A stretch of 64,000 nt of DNA, from NCBI RefSeq assembly GCF_008386635.1, contig NZ_VUOE01000001.1:806001-870000 (forward strand), read 5' to 3'. Made by a program: the position numbers and the translations under genes. The DNA comes from Maribacter flavus (GTDB lineage: Bacteria > Bacteroidota > Bacteroidia > Flavobacteriales > Flavobacteriaceae). Positions 24,202-32,171 of this stretch are shown here, in pieces (position 1 is the first letter of the stretch; each line of letters begins with the position of its first letter). The notes under the pieces were generated by a model, which was not told the origin of the DNA, ran no database searches, and saw nothing but the letters and a program-made list of their open reading frames with translations.

Positions 24202-24243
24202 ATCCTAAGTCTAGCGTGTCTACCAATTCCACCACGCCTGCAT
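24202..24243 (-). pseudogene. Degenerate copy of the tRNA-Leu 5' half
   Basis: These 42 nt match 24,128-24,169 with four differences and cover the acceptor 5' strand, D arm and anticodon loop up to CTTAGGAT. The 3' half is absent. Two changes (GA to AG) are in the anticodon-stem region. It is a relic of a second tRNA-Leu gene or of an old recombination event next to the present integration site. It cannot fold as a tRNA. Confidence 0.8.
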
Positions 24244-24367
24244 TTCCCATCCGACCACTGTCGAATTATTCGGGAGGCAAATATAAAGTAAATTTTCAAT
24301 TCTCTAAATAATCAATCTTTAAATTCCAGCTTTTTGTATTTTTAAATGGATTATTCAAAACACATAC

Positions 24368-25762
24368 ATGCAAAACGTAAAAGAATACATTGCCCAACAC
24401 AAAGACAGATTCCTACAGGAACTTATTGAGCTTTTAAAAATTCCTTCCATCAGTGCCGATTCCGCCTTCTCCCAAGACGTATTGGATACTGCCGAAGCGG
24501 TAAAAAAAGCCTTGGAAAAGGCCGGTTGTGATTTGGTGGAAATTCATGAAACGGACGGCTACCCCATTGTGTATGGTGAAAAGATACTAAACACCAATTT
24601 ACCCACCGTACTGGTTTACGGACACTATGATGTGCAACCTCCAGACCCCATGGATCTATGGAACTCCCCTCCGTTTGAACCTGTCATCAAGAAAACGGAA
24701 CTCCATCCTGAAGGTGCCATTTTTGCCCGGGGCGCCTGTGATGATAAAGGTCAAATGTACATGCATGTAAAGGCTCTGGAATTTATGGTCAAAACGGATC
24801 AATTGCCCTGCAATGTAAAATTTATGATCGAAGGGGAAGAAGAAGTGGGCAGTAACAATTTATCTACCTATGTTTCGCAAAACAAGGAAAAACTAAAAAA
24901 CGACATAATCCTTATTTCCGATACCGGAATGATTGCCAATGATGTGCCTTCCATTACCACGGGACTTCGTGGGTTAAGCTATGTGGAGGTAGAAGTCACA
25001 GGGCCTAACCGCGATTTGCATTCAGGTCTCTACGGCGGTGCCGTCGCCAATCCCATCAATATACTCGCCAAAATGATCGCCAGTCTACATGATGGGAACA
25101 ATCATATTACCATTCCGGGATTTTACGATAAGGTTCAGGAACTTTCAGATGAAGAACGCGCCGAAATGGCCAAAGCCCCCTTTTCTTTGGAGGTGTATCA
25201 AAAAGCGTTGGATATCGATTCCGTCTACGGTGAAAAAGGATATACCACTAATGAACGAAACTCCATTAGGCCTACCTTGGACGTGAACGGTATTTGGGGT
25301 GGATACATTGGCGAAGGTGCCAAAACGGTCATTGCGAGTAAAGCCTACGCGAAAATATCCATGCGATTGGTGCCCAATCAGGATTGGAGGGAGATTACGG
25401 AGCTCTTCAAACGTCATTTTGAGTCCATAGCTCCTAAAGGGGTAAAAGTGAAAGTGAAACCGCATCATGGGGGTCAAGGCTACGTAACACCGATAGATAC
25501 TGATGGCTATCAGGCCGCCTCCAAAGCCTATGAAACTACCTTTGGCAAAAAACCGATACCGCAACGCAGTGGTGGAAGTATCCCAATCGTTTCGCTTTTC
25601 GAAAAAGAATTGGATAGTAAAACAATCCTAATGGGTTTCGGCCTCGACAGTGACGCCATCCACTCCCCCAACGAACATTTTGGGGTTTGGAACTATTTAA
25701 AAGGCATTGAGACCATACCCTACTTCTATGAATATTTTACGGAAATGAAAAAGAGCAGTTAG
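24368..25762 (+). CDS. M20-family dipeptidase
   Basis: 464 aa, cytoplasmic. The di-zinc peptidase motifs are present: V-Y-G-H-Y-D-V-Q-P near 82, R-G-A-C-D-D-K-G-Q near 117, E-G-E-E-E-V-G-S near 157 and D-A-I-H-S-P-N-E near 435. The family (with carnosinase/CPG2 relatives) hydrolyses dipeptides. It is the first host gene to the right of the tRNA. The last codons and the TAG stop lie inside the first copies of a heptamer tandem repeat, so repeat length changes cannot alter the protein. Confidence 0.92.
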   Translation: MQNVKEYIAQHKDRFLQELIELLKIPSISADSAFSQDVLDTAEAVKKALEKAGCDLVEIHETDGYPIVYGEKILNTNLPTVLVYGHYDVQPPDPMDLWNSPPFEPVIKKTELHPEGAIFARGACDDKGQMYMHVKALEFMVKTDQLPCNVKFMIEGEEEVGSNNLSTYVSQNKEKLKNDIILISDTGMIANDVPSITTGLRGLSYVEVEVTGPNRDLHSGLYGGAVANPINILAKMIASLHDGNNHITIPGFYDKVQELSDEERAEMAKAPFSLEVYQKALDIDSVYGEKGYTTNERNSIRPTLDVNGIWGGYIGEGAKTVIASKAYAKISMRLVPNQDWREITELFKRHFESIAPKGVKVKVKPHHGGQGYVTPIDTDGYQAASKAYETTFGKKPIPQRSGGSIPIVSLFEKELDSKTILMGFGLDSDAIHSPNEHFGVWNYLKGIETIPYFYEYFTEMKKSS

Positions 25763-25833
25763 CAGTTAGCAGTTAGCAGTTAGCAGTTAGCAGTTAGCAG
25801 TTAGCAGTTAGCAGTTAGCAGTTAGCAGTTAGC
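25754..25833. repeat. Tandem heptamer (AGCAGTT), about 11.4 copies
   Basis: Eleven perfect copies of AGCAGTT run from 25,754 to 25,830, followed by AGC and a run of seven A. The repeat begins in the final codons of the dipeptidase gene and fills most of the gap to the convergent PhnA-type gene. Perfect copies suggest recent slippage, so the array may vary in length between strains. Confidence 0.95.
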
Positions 25834-25868
25834 AAAAAAACTCTTTTAACTATTAACTTTTAACTTAA

Positions 25869-26447
25869 TCAGACCTTCTTCACGTACTTCGTAATGATGA
25901 CGATTTGCTGACCATCTACTCTGCCCTCTATATATTCGGCATTTTCATGGTCCAAGGAAATTCTACGAACGGCCGTACCCTGTTTGGCCACCATACTGGA
26001 ACCTTTAACTTTTAGGTCCTTAATCAACACCACGGAATCCCCGTTCTCCAAAATGGCTCCGTTGGCATCCCTATGGACGATTTTATCGGCTTCCAAAACG
26101 CCCTCTCCCGTGGCCTTGGCCCATTCCAAGGTCTCCGGTTCCAAATACAGCATATCCAACAAATCCTGAGGCCATCCTTCAGATTTTAATCGGGACAGCA
26201 TGCGCCAAGCCACTACTTTGACCGCATCGTGCTCGCTCCACATACTATCGTTGAGACAACGCCAATGGTTGGCATCGGTCGTATCTGGATTTTCAATTTG
26301 GCCAATACAGGTACTGCACGACAATACGCTGCCATCAAATCCGCCCGTAGAGACCGGGGGCACTTCGTAGATCGATAAGGTATCGGCAGTGCCGCAAAAC
26401 TCGCACACTTTGCCACTTCGGTCTTGTAAATCTTCCAATAACCCCAT
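25869..26447 (-). CDS. PhnA/YjdM-type zinc-ribbon protein
   Basis: 192 aa from the ATG at 26,445-26,447; the frame continues 19 codons upstream, but the extra residues are not family-like. A zinc-ribbon motif C-E-F-C-G near 15-19 and C-S-T-C-I near 43-47 is followed by a KOW-like C-terminal domain with N-G-D-S-V-V-L-I-K-D-L-K-V-K-G-S, the PhnA signature. Despite the name, the protein is not shown to act in phosphonate breakdown. Convergent with the dipeptidase gene. Confidence 0.87.
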   Translation of the reverse strand: MGLLEDLQDRSGKVCEFCGTADTLSIYEVPPVSTGGFDGSVLSCSTCIGQIENPDTTDANHWRCLNDSMWSEHDAVKVVAWRMLSRLKSEGWPQDLLDMLYLEPETLEWAKATGEGVLEADKIVHRDANGAILENGDSVVLIKDLKVKGSSMVAKQGTAVRRISLDHENAEYIEGRVDGQQIVIITKYVKKV

Positions 26448-26538
26448 TTTCAAAATATTTATCGGCAAACATACACCAATTCGTTCACTATTGCCGATTC
26501 CCAAAATCTATATCGCAATAAAGGCTCAAAAAACGATA

Positions 26539-27741
26539 CTACGGTAAAAAGGAATAGCCCTTTCTGGTCTTCCAAAGAAAATATTTTTCAAAAAGTACCT
26601 TGTTGAAATCGTACAGTACGTTGGGAATCATGATGGCAAAATTGCGAGGTTTGAACAAGTGATCGCTCAAAATGATGACCTCCTTTTTACCGGCGTCCAT
26701 GACACAGATTCCCGGGATTTTGCCCCATGCCTTTTTTCTGAGTTTGCTTTTGCCCGATAGGGTCCTTATAATGTTTTCGGCAACTATTTTTCCGGTTTCA
26801 TCCGATGGATACCCCGTTTTGGGTCCGGAAAAAGGGATTTTTCCAGGTTCAAACGGCAACTTGACATCTACGGCGATACCGGCTGCCCAAATATTATGAT
26901 AAACGGCATGTCTATAATCCTCGCCAACGGGTAGATAGCCCGTGGCCGTTGGTTGGAGCTCCGGTGAGTTTAGTACAAAATCAACCCCTTTGAAAGGAGG
27001 CATCAGCATGGTAAAACTACTTTTCAACACCTTTCCGTCGCTTAAAACCACGGCATCCTTTTGTACCTCGGCAACGCCGACCTCGGTATGGTAGTGGATA
27101 TTGAACATCTTCATAAAGGACTTCAACATGGTTTCGGCTCCGGGCATACCGTCAATGCCAAAATGTCCCAAATAGGTTTCAGGGGTTATCCAATGTAGGT
27201 CGACCTTCTTGCGAATGTTCTCTTCCCGCAACCATTTCTCTATATTGAACAAGAACTCATAGGCAGCACCCATACAACCTGCGTTTTGGGTGGCCCCTAT
27301 GACAATAGGACCAGGATTCTTTTTGAATTCCTCCAAGGCCTTGCGGGTCTTCATGGCACCGTCTGGAGTTCCTATGTAATGGGCATGCTCCAGAACGCCA
27401 GGTGCGACATCAAAATCGACCTTGGGTCCCGTAGCTATGACAAGGTGGTCATAACCGATTTCCCCTTTGGTGGTTTTTAGCTTTTGGGCTTGGGGGTCTA
27501 CACGAAGTGCTTCGGCATGTACAAATTCCACCCCCTTCTTTTGAAGTATCTTATCTTTCCTAAAGGATATATCTTTTATATTCCGTCTCCCAAAGGGCAC
27601 CCAAATTAAGGACGGGATAAATAAAAAGAGGGGCGATTTATCGATTACGATTACCTTTTGTTCCTTTTTCCCCTTTCTTTTAAGTTCGAGGGCGGCGGTC
27701 ATTCCGGCGAAATTTCCACCTATTACTACAGTTGTGGTCAT
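26539..27741 (-). CDS. FAD-dependent pyridine nucleotide-disulfide family protein, sulfide:quinone reductase-like
   Basis: 400 aa from the ATG at 27,739-27,741. The FAD-binding start V-V-I-G-G-N-F-A-G-M is at residues 5-14, a second nucleotide motif region has I-V-I-G-A-T-Q-N-A-G-C, and near the C-terminus there is a membrane-associating aromatic tail. The general pattern is that of SQR and related flavoproteins (including FCC and type II NADH dehydrogenases). C-M-G-A-A-Y-E is a candidate redox site, but the full set of three SQR cysteines is not evident, so the substrate is uncertain. Confidence 0.75.
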   Translation of the reverse strand: MTTTVVIGGNFAGMTAALELKRKGKKEQKVIVIDKSPLFLFIPSLIWVPFGRRNIKDISFRKDKILQKKGVEFVHAEALRVDPQAQKLKTTKGEIGYDHLVIATGPKVDFDVAPGVLEHAHYIGTPDGAMKTRKALEEFKKNPGPIVIGATQNAGCMGAAYEFLFNIEKWLREENIRKKVDLHWITPETYLGHFGIDGMPGAETMLKSFMKMFNIHYHTEVGVAEVQKDAVVLSDGKVLKSSFTMLMPPFKGVDFVLNSPELQPTATGYLPVGEDYRHAVYHNIWAAGIAVDVKLPFEPGKIPFSGPKTGYPSDETGKIVAENIIRTLSGKSKLRKKAWGKIPGICVMDAGKKEVIILSDHLFKPRNFAIMIPNVLYDFNKVLFEKYFLWKTRKGYSFLP

Positions 27742-27830
27742 TATTCGTGATTTATAGTTCAAAGGTAAAATGGTGCATAGGCCGATTTTATGACAACTAT
27801 CAGTTTCCAAAAGATTTCACAAAACCGATA

Positions 27831-27874
27831 TTCTACATTTGTAGAATAAAATATTTTATTCTATATTTGTAGAA
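27831..27874 (+). promoter_or_regulatory. Two BlaI-type operators overlapping the promoter of the BlaI/M56 pair
   Basis: TTCTACATTTGTAGAA (27,831-27,846) and TTCTATATTTGTAGAA (27,859-27,874) are near-perfect dyads 28 bp apart. They carry the TACA/TGTA core known for BlaI/MecI operators. The second contains TATATTTG (27,862-27,869), which fits the Bacteroidetes -7 element, so a bound repressor would block the promoter. A further half site TGTAGAA lies just upstream of the ATG. Confidence 0.75.
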
Positions 27875-27896
27875 GAAACCCTAACCTGTAGAAAAA

Positions 27897-28262
27897 ATGC
27901 AGTTGTCAAAATCCGAAGAAGAGCTCATGAACATCGTATGGAAACTCAAAAAGGCCTTCATGAAAGACCTACTGGAGGCGTATCCGGAACCAAAACCGGC
28001 TACCACCACGGTGGCGACTCTTTTAAAGCGTATGGCGGACAAGGGGTTTGTGGCCTACAACAGTTACGGAAGGAGTCGGGAATATTATCCCTTGGTAAAA
28101 AAGAAGGATTATTTTTCCAAACACGTAAACGGACTGATCAAGAACTTCTTCAACGACAGCGCCAGTCAGTTTGCCTCCTTTTTTGCGCAAGAAACCAATC
28201 TCAGCAAAACGGAACTGGAAGAATTGAAAAAATTGATAGACGACGAAATAAAAAAGAAGTGA
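27897..28262 (+). CDS. BlaI/MecI/CopY-family repressor
   Basis: 121 aa. A winged helix (about 5-70, with E-E-E-L-M-N-I-V-W-K and T-V-A-T-L-L-K-R-M-A-D-K-G) is followed by a C-terminal helical dimer arm. Such repressors bind TACA/TGTA dyads and are cleaved when the M56 membrane partner is triggered. The partner gene starts one base after the stop. In Bacteroidetes these pairs are widespread and not linked to beta-lactam resistance genes, as here. Confidence 0.93.
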   Translation: MQLSKSEEELMNIVWKLKKAFMKDLLEAYPEPKPATTTVATLLKRMADKGFVAYNSYGRSREYYPLVKKKDYFSKHVNGLIKNFFNDSASQFASFFAQETNLSKTELEELKKLIDDEIKKK

Positions 28263-28263
28263 T

Positions 28264-30573
28264 ATGCTGTTGTTTCTTTCAAAATTCACCGCCTGTTTGG
28301 CCATTTTTCTCCTCTTTTACAAGCTTTTGTTGGAAAAGGAAAGCATGCACCACTTTAAAAGGGCCTACCTACTGGGTGCCTTAGTGGCTTCTTTACTGAT
28401 ACCTACCATCGTTTTTACCGAATACGTTGCGATTCCCACAAATACCGACCTGCTTAAAGCAACACCTCGAGAGGCCAATCCCGTCCTTACCGATGCCCCA
28501 TCAAAAATCCAGACTGAAAAAATGAATTGGGAAACCGTTCTCTGTAGTATATACTTGTTTGGCGTAACCATATTCGGGATTCGGTTTCTGCTTCATTTAA
28601 GACAACTTTGGTGGCGTATTCGTAAAAACCCAAAATTAAGGACACGTCTTACAACAAGGGTCTTATTGATACCAAAACTACCTCCTCACACCTTTTTTAG
28701 CTATATTTTCTTGAACAAGACCGCTTACGAAACGGACCAAATTCCACAAGAAGTATTGTTACATGAGGAAACCCATGCCAACCAATGGCATAGTTTGGAC
28801 ATTATTTTGGTAGAGCTGGCCCAAGTACTCCTTTGGTTCAATCCCCTTATTTACCTGTTAAAATCGGCCATAAAGCTGAATCATGAATTCTTGGCGGATA
28901 GTGCCGTCGTCAAGAACGATACTAGCATACCAAAATACCAACATCTTCTTCTTTCCTTTTTAACAAAGGCGAGTGAAAACCACCATTCATCCATCAAAAT
29001 AGCGAACGCTATAGTTTATTCATCAACCCGTGCCGAGCGTAGCCGAAGCATCAAAAAACGTTTTACAGTCATGAAAACAAACACATCAAAAAAATCAATT
29101 GTATTGAGGAGTTTTCTATTGCTCCCATTAACCGTATTCCTACTTCTTGCATTTAGCACCAGCAAGGAAGTTTATATACCAAAAAATGCATCATCGGACA
29201 CTTCTTCTGAACATTACGCAAGAAGCCTAAGCATAGAAATTTTAGGGAATGGTAATTACCTTGTTGAAGATATAGCGGTGAATAAAAATAATTTTTTATC
29301 CATTGTAAATCAGTTCAATACTGATATAGATGCAGATATAAGAAACAAAATCTTAAACATCCATTTAACCTCCTCACAGGACATTCCAAATAGCGAAGTT
29401 TGGTTCGTGTATAATTCACTTTTGGATTATGGATTTTACCGCATAGTTGCACCAAATCAAGAAGTTATACGTGAAAAGGGAAATACCCCTTTCGCCATTG
29501 AAAATGATTATCCAGAAAGGCAGGAAATTGAAAAATACAATGCCTTGGCCACAAAATACAATGTCATTCCTATTGAAAAACGAAAAATTCCATTGAATGA
29601 TTTAAAAACTCTAGAGACCATTTACAGTAAAATGAGCGAGGTGCAGAAAAGGGAAGCGCAACCCTTTCCTGAATGTTTACCAAAAACCAACACAACAATT
29701 CAGCATACCGTTAAACAGATTTCTGTCAACATCAATAATAAAGGTCAAATATTGGTCCAAGAAGATTTGGTTGCTTTGGAGGCGTTAACAAAGTTCCTTA
29801 CGAATATCAATCCACATTTATCCGTTGAGCAAAGAAGAAAGATTGTAGCTTCTAAAATATATGTCGATACCAAAGCACCTAAAGAAGTGGTTCAAAAAGT
29901 CGAACGAATACTTGTTGAATATGGTGTAGCCACCATCAATATTGTAGGCCCGGAGGATAAACAATTCTCTAAAGTTCAGCATAGCGCCACCCGTGAGGAA
30001 ATGAAGGAATACAACGCATTGGCCAAAAAGTACAATGAAATGGACCGTAACAGTATAATCATCAAAAACAAGGAAATAAAACGCCTAAAAGAACTGTATG
30101 GCAAAATGTCCAAAAAACAACAGGCGGATGCGGAACCTTTTCCAAATTTTCCCCCACCGCCTCCGGCTCCCAAAGCTCCCGAACCTCCCAAAAATGTTTC
30201 GGATACAGAGTATGCAGTGAACCAAATAGAAAGCATTATTGACACCCAGGATCCGTATGATGTGGTTGGCAAGACCATACTGGTTCATCGGTCGGAACTA
30301 CCGGAGTCTCAACCGATCCCAACCTATATTAAGATGAGCGAACCCAATATAGCAACGCCACCACCTCCGCCAAACCCTATCTCCCACGTTGAAAGCATTG
30401 AGAAGTTGGCCAAAGAAGGAGCCGACTTTATGCTCAACGGCACACCCATTTCCGCCGAAAAAGCTCTGGAGGTCGTAAAAAAAAATGACAAGATAAATAT
30501 CGACCCAAGGGAATCCACGAATGAAAAAACATTGGTAAAGCTGTCGGTCGACCCAAACCATCTAAAGAACTAA
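28264..30573 (+). CDS. M56-family (BlaR1-like) membrane metallopeptidase with C-terminal extension
   Basis: 769 aa. The N-terminal part has membrane helices (about 5-20, 35-52, 93-112) and the zinc motif H-E-E-T-H at 167-171. A further membrane helix is near 280-297. The long extracytoplasmic part holds two related segments (E-I-E-K-Y-N-A-L-A-T-K-Y-N near 420 and E-M-K-E-Y-N-A-L-A-K-K-Y-N near 579), each followed by a Lys-rich helix and E/A-P-F-P, and then Pro-rich tracts. It is the presumed sensor/protease for the BlaI-type repressor just upstream. Residues about 255-263 are coded by a dispersed palindromic repeat (29,027-29,052). Confidence 0.88.
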   Translation: MLLFLSKFTACLAIFLLFYKLLLEKESMHHFKRAYLLGALVASLLIPTIVFTEYVAIPTNTDLLKATPREANPVLTDAPSKIQTEKMNWETVLCSIYLFGVTIFGIRFLLHLRQLWWRIRKNPKLRTRLTTRVLLIPKLPPHTFFSYIFLNKTAYETDQIPQEVLLHEETHANQWHSLDIILVELAQVLLWFNPLIYLLKSAIKLNHEFLADSAVVKNDTSIPKYQHLLLSFLTKASENHHSSIKIANAIVYSSTRAERSRSIKKRFTVMKTNTSKKSIVLRSFLLLPLTVFLLLAFSTSKEVYIPKNASSDTSSEHYARSLSIEILGNGNYLVEDIAVNKNNFLSIVNQFNTDIDADIRNKILNIHLTSSQDIPNSEVWFVYNSLLDYGFYRIVAPNQEVIREKGNTPFAIENDYPERQEIEKYNALATKYNVIPIEKRKIPLNDLKTLETIYSKMSEVQKREAQPFPECLPKTNTTIQHTVKQISVNINNKGQILVQEDLVALEALTKFLTNINPHLSVEQRRKIVASKIYVDTKAPKEVVQKVERILVEYGVATINIVGPEDKQFSKVQHSATREEMKEYNALAKKYNEMDRNSIIIKNKEIKRLKELYGKMSKKQQADAEPFPNFPPPPPAPKAPEPPKNVSDTEYAVNQIESIIDTQDPYDVVGKTILVHRSELPESQPIPTYIKMSEPNIATPPPPPNPISHVESIEKLAKEGADFMLNGTPISAEKALEVVKKNDKINIDPRESTNEKTLVKLSVDPNHLKN
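29027..29052. repeat. Dispersed GAGCG-AGTCGAAG-type palindrome inside the M56 gene
   Basis: The core GCCGAGCGTAGCCGAAGC with outer GTGC/GCAT arms belongs to the same family as copies at 43,893-43,920 and 51,355-51,380, which are intergenic. Here it is in frame and codes T-R-A-E-R-S-R-S-I just before a membrane helix. Confidence 0.6.
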
Positions 30574-30594
30574 AAAGAACTCACAAATACTGTT

Positions 30595-30619
30595 AAAAGC
30601 CCCTTCCAAGGGGCTTTTT
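30595..30619 (+). terminator. Terminator after the BlaI/M56 pair
   Basis: AAAAGCCCCTT-CC-AAGGGGCTTTTT is a GC-rich hairpin with a T run, 22 nt past the M56 stop. Confidence 0.85.
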
Positions 30620-30686
30620 ATGTAACAAACTTTGGTAAACTACGTTCTAACAGGTAAGGCTTTAATCAATCAAAAAACAAATCATC

Positions 30687-31787
30687 ATGCTACAAAACTT
30701 TTTTATCCTCTGTTCCGGAGCGGATTCCGAAATTTTAAAAACCTGCTCCAAAGGCGAGCAGAACAAATACGCCGGTATTGGCGCCACCGTATTCTTTACG
30801 GCCGTCATGGCCTTTATTGCCAGTAGCTACGCGTTATATACGGTATTTGACAGTGTGTATGCCGCTGCATTTTTCGGGCTTATTTGGGGGCTTTTGATTT
30901 TTAATCTGGACAGATTCATCGTTTCCACCCTAAAAAAAAGGAACAATTTTTCACAGGAATTGCTGCAGGCCACCCCAAGGATTATTTTGGCCATCATCAT
31001 CGCGGTTGTCATTTCCAAACCGCTTGAAATGAAAATTTTTGAGAAGGAAATCAATCAGGTGCTTTTGGAGCAGAAAAACGAACTTACCTTGGCCAACAAG
31101 GAACAACTTGCTTTACAGTACACGCCCAAAGTGGAGCAATTGAACCAGGATATCGCCAATCTAAAATCGGAAATAGCGGCAAAGGAAGCCGAAACAAACG
31201 CCCTCTATGATATCTATATCAACGAAGCTGAGGGAACTGCCGGAACTGGACTTCTGGGGAAAGGTCCCGTATATAAGGAGAAACGTGAAAAACACGATGC
31301 TTCCTTGGCCGAACTACAGCAATTAAAAACCACCAACGGTGAAAAGATTGTTGGTTTGGAAAACCAAATAACCTATCTTAATACGGAATATGCCGAAGTA
31401 GTACAGAACACACAACCTATCATAGACGGTTTTGACGGACTCATGGCCCGTATCAATGCCTTAGGTGAACTACCTTGGTTTCCCTCCTTTTTCATCTTCC
31501 TTTTGTTCCTTGCCATTGAGACCTCCCCCATCATTGCCAAGTTATTGGCTCCCAAAGGTGAGTACGATGTAAAATTGGAAGAACAGGAAAGTATCCTTTC
31601 CTCTTGGGTGACCCAAAAGGTGGCACAGCGTCAACTCATTGTTGCTACAGATGGGGAACTCAACCAAAAAATCTACGAAGATTTAAAAGGAGAAGAGGAA
31701 CTCTACGGGTACAAAAAACAAAAAGCAGAAGAACTCTTACGCCTCCAGGCCGACAAATTCCACGAGGTTCAGGTTAAAAACCTCTAA
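30687..31787 (+). CDS. DUF4407 membrane protein
   Basis: 366 aa. Membrane helices lie at about 32-52, 58-76, 90-110 and 250-272. Between the third and fourth is a long charged coiled-coil region (about 120-240) that is probably extracytoplasmic. The N-terminus F-F-I-L-C-S-G-A-D and G-E-Q-N-K-Y-A-G-I-G match DUF4407, a family common in Bacteroidetes with no established function. The gene stands alone between a terminator and a gene-poor 227-bp stretch. Confidence 0.85.
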   Translation: MLQNFFILCSGADSEILKTCSKGEQNKYAGIGATVFFTAVMAFIASSYALYTVFDSVYAAAFFGLIWGLLIFNLDRFIVSTLKKRNNFSQELLQATPRIILAIIIAVVISKPLEMKIFEKEINQVLLEQKNELTLANKEQLALQYTPKVEQLNQDIANLKSEIAAKEAETNALYDIYINEAEGTAGTGLLGKGPVYKEKREKHDASLAELQQLKTTNGEKIVGLENQITYLNTEYAEVVQNTQPIIDGFDGLMARINALGELPWFPSFFIFLLFLAIETSPIIAKLLAPKGEYDVKLEEQESILSSWVTQKVAQRQLIVATDGELNQKIYEDLKGEEELYGYKKQKAEELLRLQADKFHEVQVKNL

Positions 31788-32014
31788 AGACCATTTAAGT
31801 TTAGATTTTCTAAAATGTAAGATATTCCTTGTGGCCATCCCTACAAAGGACAAACCACAATTTCTCTGCTATTTCGGCCTGGACTATTGAATTTTAAGCC
31901 TTCAAATCAGCGTGATAGAGGTGGGCGTTCCTCTATCTAACTACAAGTAAAAGAGACACTCTTTATTTCATAACAGCATCACCTTTTGAAGATATCAACC
32001 TACCTTTGCGCTTA

Positions 32015-32125
32015 ATGGGTACATTAAAGGAACAAAAGCAGAAAAAGAGGAGGGTATACAATCTGGTAATTATAATTTCCCTTCTGCTTGTAATTATTAC
32101 CGCGATTTTGGTGAATACCTTATAA
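32015..32125 (+). CDS. Small 36-aa single-TM protein
   Basis: ATG at 32,015, stop at 32,123-32,125. A basic N-terminus (K-E-Q-K-Q-K-K-R-R) is followed by one hydrophobic helix (about 15-33) rich in Ile and Leu, so it would sit in the inner membrane with its N-terminus inside. TACCTTTG at 32,001-32,008 resembles a -7 element but is very close to the ATG. It lies 46 nt upstream of tamB in the same direction. No family recognised; whether it is expressed is uncertain. Confidence 0.5.
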   Translation: MGTLKEQKQKKRRVYNLVIIISLLLVIITAILVNTL

Positions 32126-32171
32126 AATGGCCAAGGGCCAATCGCCTATTTATCTCCTTTTTTAACGACCT

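Noticed and set aside
25754-25833. CRISPR-like array
   Set aside because: The units are contiguous heptamers with no spacers.
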